Part shown: piece after piece, positions 23,501 through 31,388 of the stretch
Layout of the letters: every line of letters begins with the position of its first letter
Position numbering within the stretch: position 1 is the stretch's first letter
NCBI GenBank assembly: GCA_035048495.1
Contig: CM068544.1
Span: 50,927,893 to 50,991,892 of the forward strand
Reading direction: 5' to 3'
From: Euptelea pleiosperma
Lineage: Eukaryota; Streptophyta; Magnoliopsida; Ranunculales; Eupteleaceae
DNA: 64,000 nucleotides
Position numbers and translations under genes: made by a program
The notes under the pieces: generated by a model
Told to the model about the DNA's origin: nothing
Database searches by the model: none
What the model saw: the letters and a program-made list of their open reading frames with translations, nothing else

Positions 23501-26035
23501 AGTTCCACTGAATCTTTAAATAGCCATGAAACTCCCTAGCCCTAGTCACACTTAAATATAACTAGTTCACTGATCAGTTATTTTCTACAACAATATGCAT
23601 CATTAACAATTTGTCTCTTTAATGAAAAATCCATGAGACTGCTTCGAGTAGTAACAAAACCAAATCTAGTAGAGACTGAATTCATAAAAGTCTAACAATT
23701 TAGAAGATGCAAAGGAGAGATCCTTATATTCAAAAGAATGGCCTACGAGTGTTGGTATAAAGCCATATTGCTAAGACTTTCTATGGCAATCAATCCAATA
23801 GTTGTTTCATATTAAATGCTAAAGCCACAGCCTGGAGTCATCTCGACCATCCTAACCATGTCTCATGGTTATAAAACTTCTTCACCCTAAAATATAGACA
23901 AGACTAGGACCCTAAAGTAAGTTATAAATTTTGCATTGACACTTGGGACTTGCTGAAAAAATATTAGACTCCTCTGCTCAAAGCCTCTTGGCACTCCAAT
24001 AGCAGTGAATCGGCCTCTCAGTAGGAATAAGGGTAATTCATTGGAAGGTCCCAACGTCTAATAAAGGTTAATAGCAAAACTAATCTACCTCACAATCACC
24101 CTTCCAGAGGTCTCCCTTTCACAAGGGCAGAGAGCCAATTTATGCATTCACAGCTACCTACCATATGGAAGTTATCCAAAGAAAACTTGGATACTAGAAG
24201 TCTTCTCCTAGAGAAGGATTTTATACTCCGTGTGGATATCTTAAGATGACTGCATATATAGATTTAGATTGGGAAAGTTTTCCATCTCACACGCACCCTA
24301 CATCAGTGCGCCCTGGAAAGAAGAAATTCAGTGACATACTGGCATGGAAAAGCAAACAGCAAGACCATAGTATCACTCTATGACACATGAGCGTGTGATT
24401 TGGTTTGAATATATTCTCTATTGACGAATTTAAGTATCCTTACTAAATCGCCCATGGAGATGGATTATTACACCAAGGCAGATATTTCTGTTACCTCCAA
24501 TTATTCACAAGTGGACCAAGCATATAAGGGTGGATTACCATTTTGTGAGAGATAAAGTAGCATTCAAGGAAATTACAAAGTTGTTTGTGAAATCTGAAGC
24601 TCGGTCGGAGGCTAGCTATATACTAAAGCCCTTGGAACGAAATGATTGCAACATACTTTAGCAAGCTTGGCATCATGATAGCCATGTATCAGCTGGAAGA
24701 GAATGTGGTAATGTGCATTTGCACAATGGAGGAAAAGTCCTTTTTTGTCCCTTAACACTTCGGTCATTACGGGATTAATATCTTAAACTGTGCATCTCAT
24801 GCACTTAACAAGATTAATTAGAGGGGCAGGTTAACACTATTTTATTAGCCCCACAAATCATCTTCCGTTCTCTAAGCATAGAATACCAAATTGCTCAATA
24901 CAACCCTAAATACAAGTCAGTGTTGGACCTTGCTCTTAATTTAACTAAACCCATCTCATTTCTCAGGCAAAGCTCAGCATTTCTTTGGCAGAATTCAATC
25001 TCAAAATGACTACATAGAGATAATTTTCAGGGCAGAAACGTAAATAGTCACATTCTGTTAGAAAAGGAAATATAGGGAAAGAAAATAGAACCAGCATATA
25101 TTCAGGAAGACTTACGTGACGGGATCTGAGAGAATTGCCCTCAGAGACTCCCCTGATTCCATTGACAAATAAACATCCTTTCTGCCGCTAAACCCACACC
25201 CATTCTCCCCTCCTGTTTCCTTCTGTCCAAGGGCAGGCCCCTCTGGCCCTTGTAGAAACTGTGGATAATACATATCAGGTTCAGCTATCGTAATGGCATT
25301 CTCGTAATGGTTGACCCTTCCTTGCTGGTTGTGTTGTTCACTTGAACTCCCTCTAATATTATTTGCAGAGTCAACTACATGGCCATCCTTCAGCAACACT
25401 CCTCTACTTGATCCTAACATTAACACGAATATCATGCATTCAAAATTAAATAAAACCTTCAGAAATAACAAGAAAAAGAAGAACAAAAGCAGAAACAAAA
25501 TAGAATATATCAGAATGTTCATACCGAATGAATGGTGTTTCTGTAAATTTCCTTTCTCGTTCTCTGAGCTACTATGTACACTACCGCTGCTATTGTTATT
25601 CTTAGTGCCGTCGACAGCAACCAAACCCTCCACTTCACCGTCTCCCTCATCAACCTCATCGTCTTCATCCTCTTCGTCATCCTCTTCATCTTCCTCTTCG
25701 CCTTCCGATCCATCCCCACTCGGTGTCCCCGTGCTTCCCTCACCATTCCAGTTCTGATTTTCCGGACGCTCTTGCCGGCCCGTTGAGTCATAAATATTTC
25801 GCCGGAAATCTGCACCCTGAGTCCGAAAATACCGCTCTCGTTCGACAGAAAACATCTTCTCGTCAACAAAACCACTCACTTCTCTGGTTTTCCGTCCAGG
25901 ATCGCCAACGCGGCGTTGCGGTCCTTCCTGAGCCCCGCAGTTGAATTGCAAGTTCTCGCCCTGGAAAACCATCTGCGAATTCATCCCATTCTCCATCCTC
26001 TGCTCTGGGACCAAATCCATTTCTCCGGATGCCAT
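5512..26035 (-). CDS. PUB62: U-box domain E3 ubiquitin ligase, PUB62-like
   Basis: Eight exons on the minus strand: 26035..25525, 25413..25116, 15645..15564, 12451..12394, 9140..9052, 8448..8353, 8265..8195 and 5659..5512. They sum to 1353 nt (450 residues plus stop), with GT-AG borders and matching phases throughout. The start is the ATG at 26035. Residues 1-170 are polar, with an acidic run at about 111-136. The U-box lies at about 262-335: [20 protein letters not shown], then [20 protein letters not shown] and [18 protein letters not shown]. After it come a basic patch ([13 protein letters not shown]), [19 protein letters not shown] and [19 protein letters not shown], a layout I associate with plant U-box protein 62. 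U-box proteins pass ubiquitin from E2 enzymes to substrates; the substrate is unknown. Introns 2 (9.5 kb), 3 and 4 (about 3 kb each) are loaded with transposons, yet the reading frame is intact. Confidence 0.88.
7199..7257 (+). mobile_element. Inverted fragment of the Copia-like LTR at 7487-7769
   Basis: The sequence around TTTGTAATACTTTATATTCTAC (7221-7242) is the reverse complement of part of the LTR at 7660-7710. It therefore lies in opposite orientation to that LTR, about 400 bp away. This indicates rearrangement of a former LTR element in intron 7 of the U-box gene (5660-8194). Confidence 0.65.
7487..7769 (-). mobile_element. Copia-type LTR with adjacent tRNA-Met primer-binding site
   Basis: Read on the minus strand, the segment begins TGTTGAGGATTAAAACATT and ends AATCACAACA. 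It is followed at once by TGGTATCAGAGCATGG (7486-7471), the classic initiator-tRNA primer-binding site of plant Copia elements. The LTR contains a (GA)n run at 7546-7567. No second full LTR in the same orientation is visible and no pol coding remains. Confidence 0.72.
8465..8545 (-). mobile_element. RTE-type LINE 3' end fragment
   Basis: A short trinucleotide tail (ATCATCATCATC on the plus strand) is followed by GCCTTATCCCAACTATATGG and GGTCAGATACATGAATCC. The same arrangement occurs at 10070, 54660 (opposite strand), 56570 and 59020. It fits the 3' terminus of RTE LINEs, which carry simple-repeat tails. It lies about 15-20 nt upstream of the exon-6 splice acceptor of the U-box gene. Confidence 0.6.
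8610..8921 (+). mobile_element. Complete TRIM (miniature LTR retrotransposon)
   Basis: Two direct LTRs of 119 bp each (8610-8728 and 8803-8921) start TGTTAGC and end TTTAACA. A 74-bp internal region separates them. It starts with the primer-binding site TGGTATCAGAGCC immediately after the left LTR and ends in the purine-rich GTTGAGGGGGCG before the right LTR. The element is flanked by an exact 5-bp duplication, ACCCT (8605-8609 and 8922-8926). It has no coding capacity and would depend on proteins supplied in trans. It sits in intron 5 of the U-box gene (8449-9051), in antisense orientation to it. Confidence 0.93.
8729..8741 (+). other. Primer-binding site of the TRIM (initiator tRNA-Met)
   Basis: TGGTATCAGAGCC directly abuts the left LTR of the TRIM, as expected for priming by the 3' end of initiator tRNA-Met. 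Confidence 0.88.
9906..10070. repeat. Tandem duplication, about 84-bp period
   Basis: AGTTTCAAGATTCCAGATAT recurs 84 bp apart (from 9907 and from 9991). The copies extend through GCAATTATAG and the A-rich tract up to CTATYGTCATC. The second copy ends where the RTE LINE tail begins at about 10070. Confidence 0.7.
10070..11640 (-). mobile_element. Degenerate RTE-clade LINE
   Basis: Read on the minus strand, broken frames encode recognisable reverse-transcriptase pieces. One resembles FIDLEKAYD-type sequence near 11090-11130. [10 protein letters not shown] occurs near 10800-10832 (the canonical motif is FADD; one Asp is mutated here). The C-terminal tail AKMRMLRWI with [11 protein letters not shown] lies near 10270-10430. 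A (GAT)n tail closes the 3' end at about 10070. Stops and frameshifts abound, so it is inactive. It occupies intron 4 of the U-box gene (9141-12393). Confidence 0.72.
11820..12127. mobile_element. Palindromic MITE (CGAGA/TTTCGG core)
   Basis: A 308-bp element flanked by an exact 9-bp direct repeat, GTTGTCCAC (11811-11819 and 12128-12136). The ends are ATGGTTCAAAATGTTTTTTG and ATATTTTAAACTTTG. The interior carries repeated TTTCGGT, CGAGAC and CTCGTTTCGG units in both orientations. End sequence and duplication length match the TAACGG elements although the core differs. Confidence 0.8.
12600..13218 (+). mobile_element. L1 LINE 3' fragment, degenerate
   Basis: Translated on the plus strand with frameshifts, it yields the zf-RVT C-terminal domain of plant L1 elements: [60 protein letters not shown] and [17 protein letters not shown]. 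It ends in TTATATAAAAAAAA (13205-13218), the poly(A) end. It is a different, older lineage than the L1 at 19361 and lies in intron 3 of the U-box gene (12452-15563). Confidence 0.78.
13690..13860. repeat. Half copy of the G-box fold-back repeat
   Basis: It starts with AAGCCACGTGGCACACTC and runs through CCTAGGTGGACCTATA, GATTAGTGATTTCAAACC and AATCCATGAAAATGATTCC. This matches one arm of the fold-back elements at 26660 and 43254. The second arm is missing. Confidence 0.7.
14230..14740. repeat. Tandem units with TCACCAAAAATCAGCCC
   Basis: Motifs such as GGTGAGGA, TCACAAAAAATCAGCCC, TTAACTCATCTCCATGTGG and ATGTGTCACAAATCCATG recur at about 14255-14310, 14440-14530 and 14590-14700. Some are in inverted orientation. 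I see no coding sequence. Confidence 0.5.
15994..17214. mobile_element. Palindromic element (CGAAATTTCG core), about 1.2 kb
   Basis: The termini are inverted: TAGGTATTAAATTTC on the left and GAAATTTAATACCTTGG on the right. The flanks match at 8 of 9 bases (GACAAAATC at 15985-15993, GACACAATC at 17215-17223). Cores such as TTTCGACAAAATTTCG, TCGAAATTTTCGAC and GAAAATTTCTCC fill both ends. The middle (about 16200-16850) contains other sequence, including CCACGTGGC fold-back arms, so it may be a nested composite. Classification is inference. Confidence 0.6.
17690..18030 (+). mobile_element. Ty3/Gypsy chromodomain remnant
   Basis: Translation gives [14 protein letters not shown], a stop, then [17 protein letters not shown]. 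This is the chromodomain that ends integrase in plant chromoviruses, here broken by an internal stop. GGGAGTTGATGAGAAATAATT near 18160 may be a purine tract followed by the start of a 3' LTR. Confidence 0.6.
18559..18581. repeat. (AT)n microsatellite
   Basis: An uninterrupted alternating AT run of about 22 bp. Confidence 0.9.
19361..22510 (-). mobile_element. 5'-truncated L1 LINE
   Basis: The poly(A) tail appears as a T-run at about 19361-19376 on the plus strand, at the 3' end. Coding sequence fills the rest. The 5' end stops at about 22510 inside the endonuclease domain: only its last motif, [13 protein letters not shown], remains. No clear target-site duplication was found. The insertion lies in intron 2 of the U-box gene (15646-25115), in the same orientation, inside an older Gypsy LTR. 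Confidence 0.88.
19495..22499 (-). pseudogene. L1 ORF2: endonuclease end, reverse transcriptase and zf-RVT, frameshifted
   Basis: Two overlapping frames, 22499..21444 and 21474..19495, make one ORF2. The first carries the C-terminal tip of the endonuclease, a linker with [17 protein letters not shown], and the RT fingers ([50 protein letters not shown]). The second continues with [39 protein letters not shown] and the catalytic FADD (residues 132-135 of this frame). It ends with the zinc-binding domain ([36 protein letters not shown]). A one-base loss near 21476 separates the frames. Few other lesions are seen, so the copy is fairly young. It cannot retrotranspose by itself. Confidence 0.9.
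22511..23330 (+). mobile_element. Ty3/Gypsy chromovirus remnant: two LTR pieces around a chromodomain
   Basis: Two direct repeats (about 22578-22800 and 23080-23265) share CTAAATTTCTTGCCATTTAC, repeated ACTGTTCAC/TATTCAC units and CCTTATAACC with TTTTTTACCCATTCCA. Between them, plus-strand codons read [18 protein letters not shown], a stop, then [18 protein letters not shown] and [12 protein letters not shown], a chromodomain. This is the 3' end of pol followed by the 3' LTR. The upstream repeat is the partial 5' LTR, truncated by the L1 insertion. Confidence 0.68.
23331..25115. other. Rest of U-box gene intron 2; nothing recognised
   Basis: AT-rich intronic DNA between the Gypsy remnant and exon 2. 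I saw no coding similarity and no clear inverted-repeat element here. Confidence 0.5.
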
Positions 26036-26359
26036 TTATCCTACACACTAAACCCTAATCTGCCCTGGAAATGGTCGAAACTCGAAAGCATACTCGATTC
26101 GGAGCTCGAACGATCGAGAGAACGAATTTGTTACACAAACTGGGAGTTTCAGAAAGTAAATAGAAGTTCAAGACAAGGATTCAAGGAGATAAGAGATTTT
26201 TGTCGTCATTTTTTTAGTAAGATTGTAAAATGTTGAGTGTTTTCGAGGGATTTGGGGAAGAAATTAAGGCAAAATGTTATGATTTGTTTCACCTTTTTTT
26301 CGGTTTACGTTTTGATGAGTAGAAACGATTTTTGATTATTTTTCTCGTTGGCTTTGGTG

Positions 26360-26365
26360 TTTATA
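26360..26365 (-). promoter_or_regulatory. Possible TATA box of the U-box gene
   Basis: TTTATA on the plus strand reads TATAAA on the minus strand, about 325 nt upstream of the ATG at 26035. Position and context are plausible, but no transcription start is visible. Confidence 0.35.
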
Positions 26366-26659
26366 CGGAGAGTGAGATTTTGTTCGTACAAGAGCGAGAG
26401 CGAATTCCCACTCTTTAACGACCGCCGCCTCACTCCTTCAAAGAGCAATAGAGCATCCTAGGCTCTCTACGGCTCTTCACCTGTGCAAATCGTGTCTCCT
26501 TCCCATCACTGGGATGACTTGGAATTCTGCGGGAATGTAGCGGATGATGGATCTGATCCGGGTTGGGGCATGAATTTGAATGGCCGGGTCCCGATCGTGT
26601 CTTCGATCCGCATTGTTCATTTTTCGCACCAAAAATTTCCCCGGACTATCCTTTGCCCG

Positions 26660-27019
26660 AGTAATACTTTGATGACAGAGCTCAATATGAGCCAAGTGGC
26701 ACACTCTTAGAGGACTATAACCGTATGGATGTTTGACCAATCCCTAGGTGGTTCTAAAAACCAAAATCAGCCCGATTAGTGATTTCTAGACGAGTTGCGT
26801 TTGAATTATTTTCATGGGTTGATTTTGAACGTGGGAATTTGAGCATTATTGACCATTATTTGAGGTACAAAGATCCAAAGGTTTGAAATAAATAATAGAG
26901 CTGATTTTTGGTTTATAGGTCCGCCTAGGGATTGGAAAATATCCATACGGTCAGACTTGTCAGAGTCCTCTAAGAGTGTTCCACGTGGCTCATATTGATC
27001 CCTGTCATCAAATTTTACT
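26660..27019. repeat. G-box fold-back repeat, two arms
   Basis: The left arm begins AGTAATACTTTGATGACAG, then CTCAATATGAGCCAAGTGGC. The right arm mirrors it with CCACGTGGCTCATATTGA and CTGTCATCAAATTTTACT. Both arms contain ACCGTATGGAT, TCCCTAGGTGG and ATCAGCCYGATTAGTGATTT or their complements. The centre is AT-rich. It is noncoding and lies in the spacer between two divergent genes. Confidence 0.85.
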
Positions 27020-27084
27020 CCCGACGGCGGTTTTTTTTTGTGTGTACGACAACTTAATTCCTCGAGAAACGAGAAGACCATATA

Positions 27085-27330
27085 AGTGGCCCATGCTTAG
27101 CCTGATTAGTGATTTCTTAGCGTTGGATTGGAGTCGTTTTCATATGTTGATTTTTAACCGTGAAATTTGAGCATTATTTGGGTTCAAAGATCCAAAGGTT
27201 TGAAATAATTAATCAGCCTTATTTTTGGTTTGTAGGTCCACCTAAGGATTGGCCTAGCATCCATACGGTCAGCGTCCTCTAAGAGTGTTCCACGTGGCTC
27301 ATATTGTTGTCCGTCAGCAAAGTTCTACTC
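27085..27330. repeat. G-box fold-back repeat, partial
   Basis: One and a half arms of the same family: AGCCTGATTAGTGATTTCTT, AAAGATCCAAAGGTTTGAAA, ATCCATACGGTCAGCGTC and CCACGTGGCTCATATTG. The G-box at about 27292 lies roughly 125 bp upstream of the EF-P TATA box. Confidence 0.8.
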
Positions 27331-27417
27331 CACTTCACACACACATCTTTTTAAAGAAGCACGTGCGAGAACCCACATTGAATCTCAAGCACTCACGCAC
27401 ACGCGCATTTTCTTCCC

Positions 27418-27423
27418 TATAAA
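27418..27423 (+). promoter_or_regulatory. TATA box of the EF-P gene
   Basis: TATAAA within TTCCCTATAAAGAGGC, 78 nt upstream of the start codon. This spacing is normal for a plant core promoter with a short leader. Confidence 0.65.
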
Positions 27424-27500
27424 GAGGCTCTTATCAGCTTGAAACTGTAGAACGGCCTCAAAATTTAGGCAGACTGTTGGCGGAACCCCACTAACCAACC

Positions 27501-30500
27501 ATGGCGGGAATCGCAGCCTTCAATATCTCGACTTCATGCATTCGTTCTTCGTCCTCGCTTTTCTTCTCCTCTAAGCCTCACGTTTTCCCAATGCGGATTT
27601 TTCCTAAAATGCCCTTGCGTTCTAGATTCCCGAGTAAGTTTTCCGATTTTTTTTTTTGACAATTTTTCTATAATTCATTTTTTTAATTCCCTGTTTGTTG
27701 CAGAAATTTTCGCTTTTTCCAGCAACGATATTAAAGTGGGTTCTAACATTGAAGTAGATGGTGTTCCCTGGAGAGTTATGGGTACGAGGATTTCTTTTTT
27801 TATTCTTGTTTTTACTGTCAAATTTGTTTCTTCGCTTGAATTTTGAGTTTTCCACCTATTTGTGAGTTTTTCTGTTTTGTTAAGTTGCATTAGTTCGCAC
27901 AGGCATTAGAATTTAGAAGTTAGAACCCACATTGTTATTTCTAAAGATTGTACACGGAATATAAAATTCCTGGAATGCAGAAACCCTTGAAATTCGCTTA
28001 ACAATAGGAAAACATGCATACTAGTTATTCTGAGAATGGATTTAAAATTGCCATTATTTTATCGTGTCTGTTTGCTATACAATTCACTTTATACAATTTT
28101 TTTATAAGAATTCGAGTTATACAATGACAATCGATAATTCGTTAGGGTCTATCCATTTATATCTCCCGTTGCTTGTATCGAAAAGTCATTTAATTCTGTT
28201 GTGGACCTTGTGGTGGCCTTGTGTAGAGTTTCTTCATGTGAAACCAGGAAAAGGGGCTGCATTTGTGAGGACCAAAATGCGCAATTATGTAACAGGCAAC
28301 ATAGTTGAGAAAACTTTCCGAGCAGGAAGCACGGTAATATCTCCTAGTTCGAACTGAAAATTATATCTTTCTGAAGCTTTTATTCTTTGTGGATCACATT
28401 TTGTAGAAGTTGCGCGAACTGGTCGTAAGTTCGGTTTAACTTGCATTGATCGGTATTGGAAGGCATAACCAGTACTTGTGGCTCTTATTATTTACTTATC
28501 GATATAATAGTTTTATGTGTTTATCTTAATTGGACATTTAGTCTTTTGTTCTTCAGTTGGTGCTTTTGGTTCCCAAAAATGTAGTTGGGCGTGCAGTCTT
28601 GAAAAGAATTAGATTTTTACCAATAGTATAATTACAGAAGAATATAAACATATATATTAAATTTAATATGTGTTCATGTGACATAAAACAGAGGTATATT
28701 AAAAGCCTTGGATAAGAAAACATTTAAGTTTATATTGATGATTTTTTTTTGTGGGTAGGGGACGAGCGAACATTGATTTCAGTGCGACTGGACCTGTTGA
28801 ATTGCCCATACACTTAGCTGGTTGCATAAGTGACCACATATGAACCATAGAGGTCACCTCACTTGATTAACCTAGGCTCTGTGTTGCCTAAGTTTAGGTT
28901 GACGCCTGTGGGACCAGGCAAACCCCTTTTGATTGACATTAGTTCCCATCTGTATTTTGTACTTCTAATAGCATATTACTTCCCTTTAACTTTCTTTCCA
29001 ATCTTCCTTTTAACGTCTTGTTATTTCTTCAGATAGAAGAAGCAGATATTGTGAAGGAGACCAAACAATACACATACAAAGATGGTTCCCAGTTTGTGTT
29101 CATGGACTTGGTATTGTTCATTTTTCTCTTCATGTCATTATTAGTGGCTTATTTTAGAACAATCTTGTTGAAATACTGAACATCTATTTCCTGTCCCCAA
29201 AGAATAGAGATGAGATATTATATGTTTATTTAGAATATTTTGATTCCATTTCAGTTTGCTGTTAAAAAGCAATACCCTGGTTCTTTTAAAAAAACGCTGC
29301 ATTAACATTATTTTCTGAATTAGTTCCTATCTAACTCTATATGGTCCAACTTAGTAGAAATTATATGTCGTAATATATAATAATTTAGTAGGAAAACAAT
29401 TACAAAACACTTGAGAGAAATTCCTGATTCCATTGGAAGCTGCAGATCAATTTCTATTCTTTTAGGCAGTTAGTTATAATTTCTAAATTTTGCTAGCACT
29501 GAATAAACCTCGTTTATTCCCAATTTTTAATTAATTTGGAGTGTTATATTTCACAGTCCACCTATGAAGAAACCCGTCTAAATGACTCCGATGTTGGAGA
29601 TAAGAAAAAGTGGCTGAAAGAGGGCATGGATTGTAATCTGCTCTTTTGGAATGGAAAGGTATTTTCTATTTTTTTTTTTTTTTTGTTTCTTTTATCTCCA
29701 ATGCATCATTTCTTCAAACTGTGCTATGTTACTTACAAACAGCCAACATGTACATGAAGAATCATATCATGCTTAGTAGGGCACTCTATTGATGCTGAGG
29801 GCATTGGAGGCTTGTGATATGGGTATGTGTGCATATGTGCACTTAAACTCACATATTTACGCACACACGATACCTTAACACGAAACCCTACCACCCCCAC
29901 ACACTTGTATAGATGTATGACTCAGTATATTAGAAATAACACTTACCCATCAATATTGCTGCAGGTTATTGATTTCGACCTTCCCATCACAGTTAAGCTG
30001 ACTGTGGTTGATGTGGACCCTGGCCTTAAAGGTGACACTGCATCAGGTAATGCTGTTTGGTTATTTTGAAGATTATGAAATCCTCTGTGAACTATTTTTG
30101 AGTCTTAAATAAATTTTAATGTATAAACTATACATCAAAACTCAAAGTCTAAACCATCTCAACCATCCAAGCATTCAAATGCCCATCAGTCAAGACTGTC
30201 TAGTTGCGGAGCTACATTGACTAAAAAAACAAAAAAAAAATTGACAAAAAAAAAAATCCGAGTTGGTAATAGCCTAAACCTATATCCATTTCCCTACCTG
30301 TTCAATCATAGCTTGCTTTTGGTTAGATATTTTTAGTAATGTGCTGCCATCCATTACAAAGTCCACTGGCCAAATGTTTAGGAACTCTAGTGATCTGTTT
30401 TAGGCTAAAGACCAGTCAGAGAGGTGGTTCATCTACTGAGGTCTGGATTGATGATCCTGTGCACCAATTGGATGAAAGAGATGGTTTATACACCAAAATT

Positions 30501-31388
30501 AGACTGATTCTGGGGAATGTACGTATGTTAGTTTAAGATCATTTCTTTCAAGACACTTGGTAATTGTTTATCTTATAAAATTTATATTTCTAAAATTTTC
30601 CGATTGGGGGGAAATGACTCAATGGTATTGGTATTACTCTAACATAATAGTGCAAGATCTCTGGTGTATTCATGCTGCACATGCTCATGAGCGAGCCATA
30701 TCCAGTCTATGGACCACCTCTTGTTTTGAATATAACCACAAATAGGATCCTAACTCTCTGATTAATGGACTATTATCTGCTGTTTCTTTCTTTCTTCTTT
30801 TTTAGGACCATTGTTAATAAGTTATAGCTCGTTGATTGCCCAAAAGTTAGATTTAGTAGATCGGATGCCTATAAAAAAAAAAGACTTAGTAGATCGGATT
30901 ATTACGTCCAGCCAGCATAATTTGTGGGTTATGCGCAACCTAAAAGATGACCCATCAATGGACAGTCTTTATCAATGAGAATGTGCGCCAAGTCTTCAAT
31001 AGAGACTCCATAATATTAATTCTACAGTAGAACCTGCAGTATTACACCCTTCCCTTCTCAATTTTTTTTTTTATGAAATAGAAGTTTCCAAATCTCAGAA
31101 TAGCATTCTTTGAAGATAAAGCTAAAGGTATTTTTTCTTAATCTAACTGCTCATTGCCACAGTTGTAGCTCCTTTAATAAGTTGGAAATTATGTAACATT
31201 AAGTTGATGCATGAATTACGGGTAAGATGGTATCTATAACTTTTCTAATGAAATGAAATCCTGTAACAGGTGGGTCAAAGCCAGCAACTGTTGACACAGG
31301 TGCTGTTGTAAATGTTCCGTTGTTTGTAAACACTGGCGATGAAATATTGGTGGACACAAGAACTGGACAATACATGAGCCGTGCATGA
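27501..31388 (+). CDS. EFP: Chloroplast elongation factor P
   Basis: Seven exons: 27501..27633, 27704..27781, 28227..28333, 29033..29110, 29557..29658, 29965..30046 and 31270..31388. They sum to 699 nt (232 residues plus stop) with GT-AG borders and consistent phases. Residues 1 to about 48 are rich in Ser, Arg and Phe, as in a plastid transit peptide. The EF-P N-domain follows ([20 protein letters not shown]), with the loop [10 protein letters not shown] at 74-83. Lys79 in it matches the lysine that is modified in many bacteria. Then come the OB domain ([37 protein letters not shown]) and the C-domain ([23 protein letters not shown]). EF-P rescues ribosomes stalled at polyproline; here it would act in plastid translation. 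The transcript starts head-to-head with the U-box gene. Confidence 0.96.

Noticed and set aside
25311..25757. 148-codon Ser-rich plus-strand frame
   Set aside because: Antisense shadow of the acidic region of U-box exon 1.
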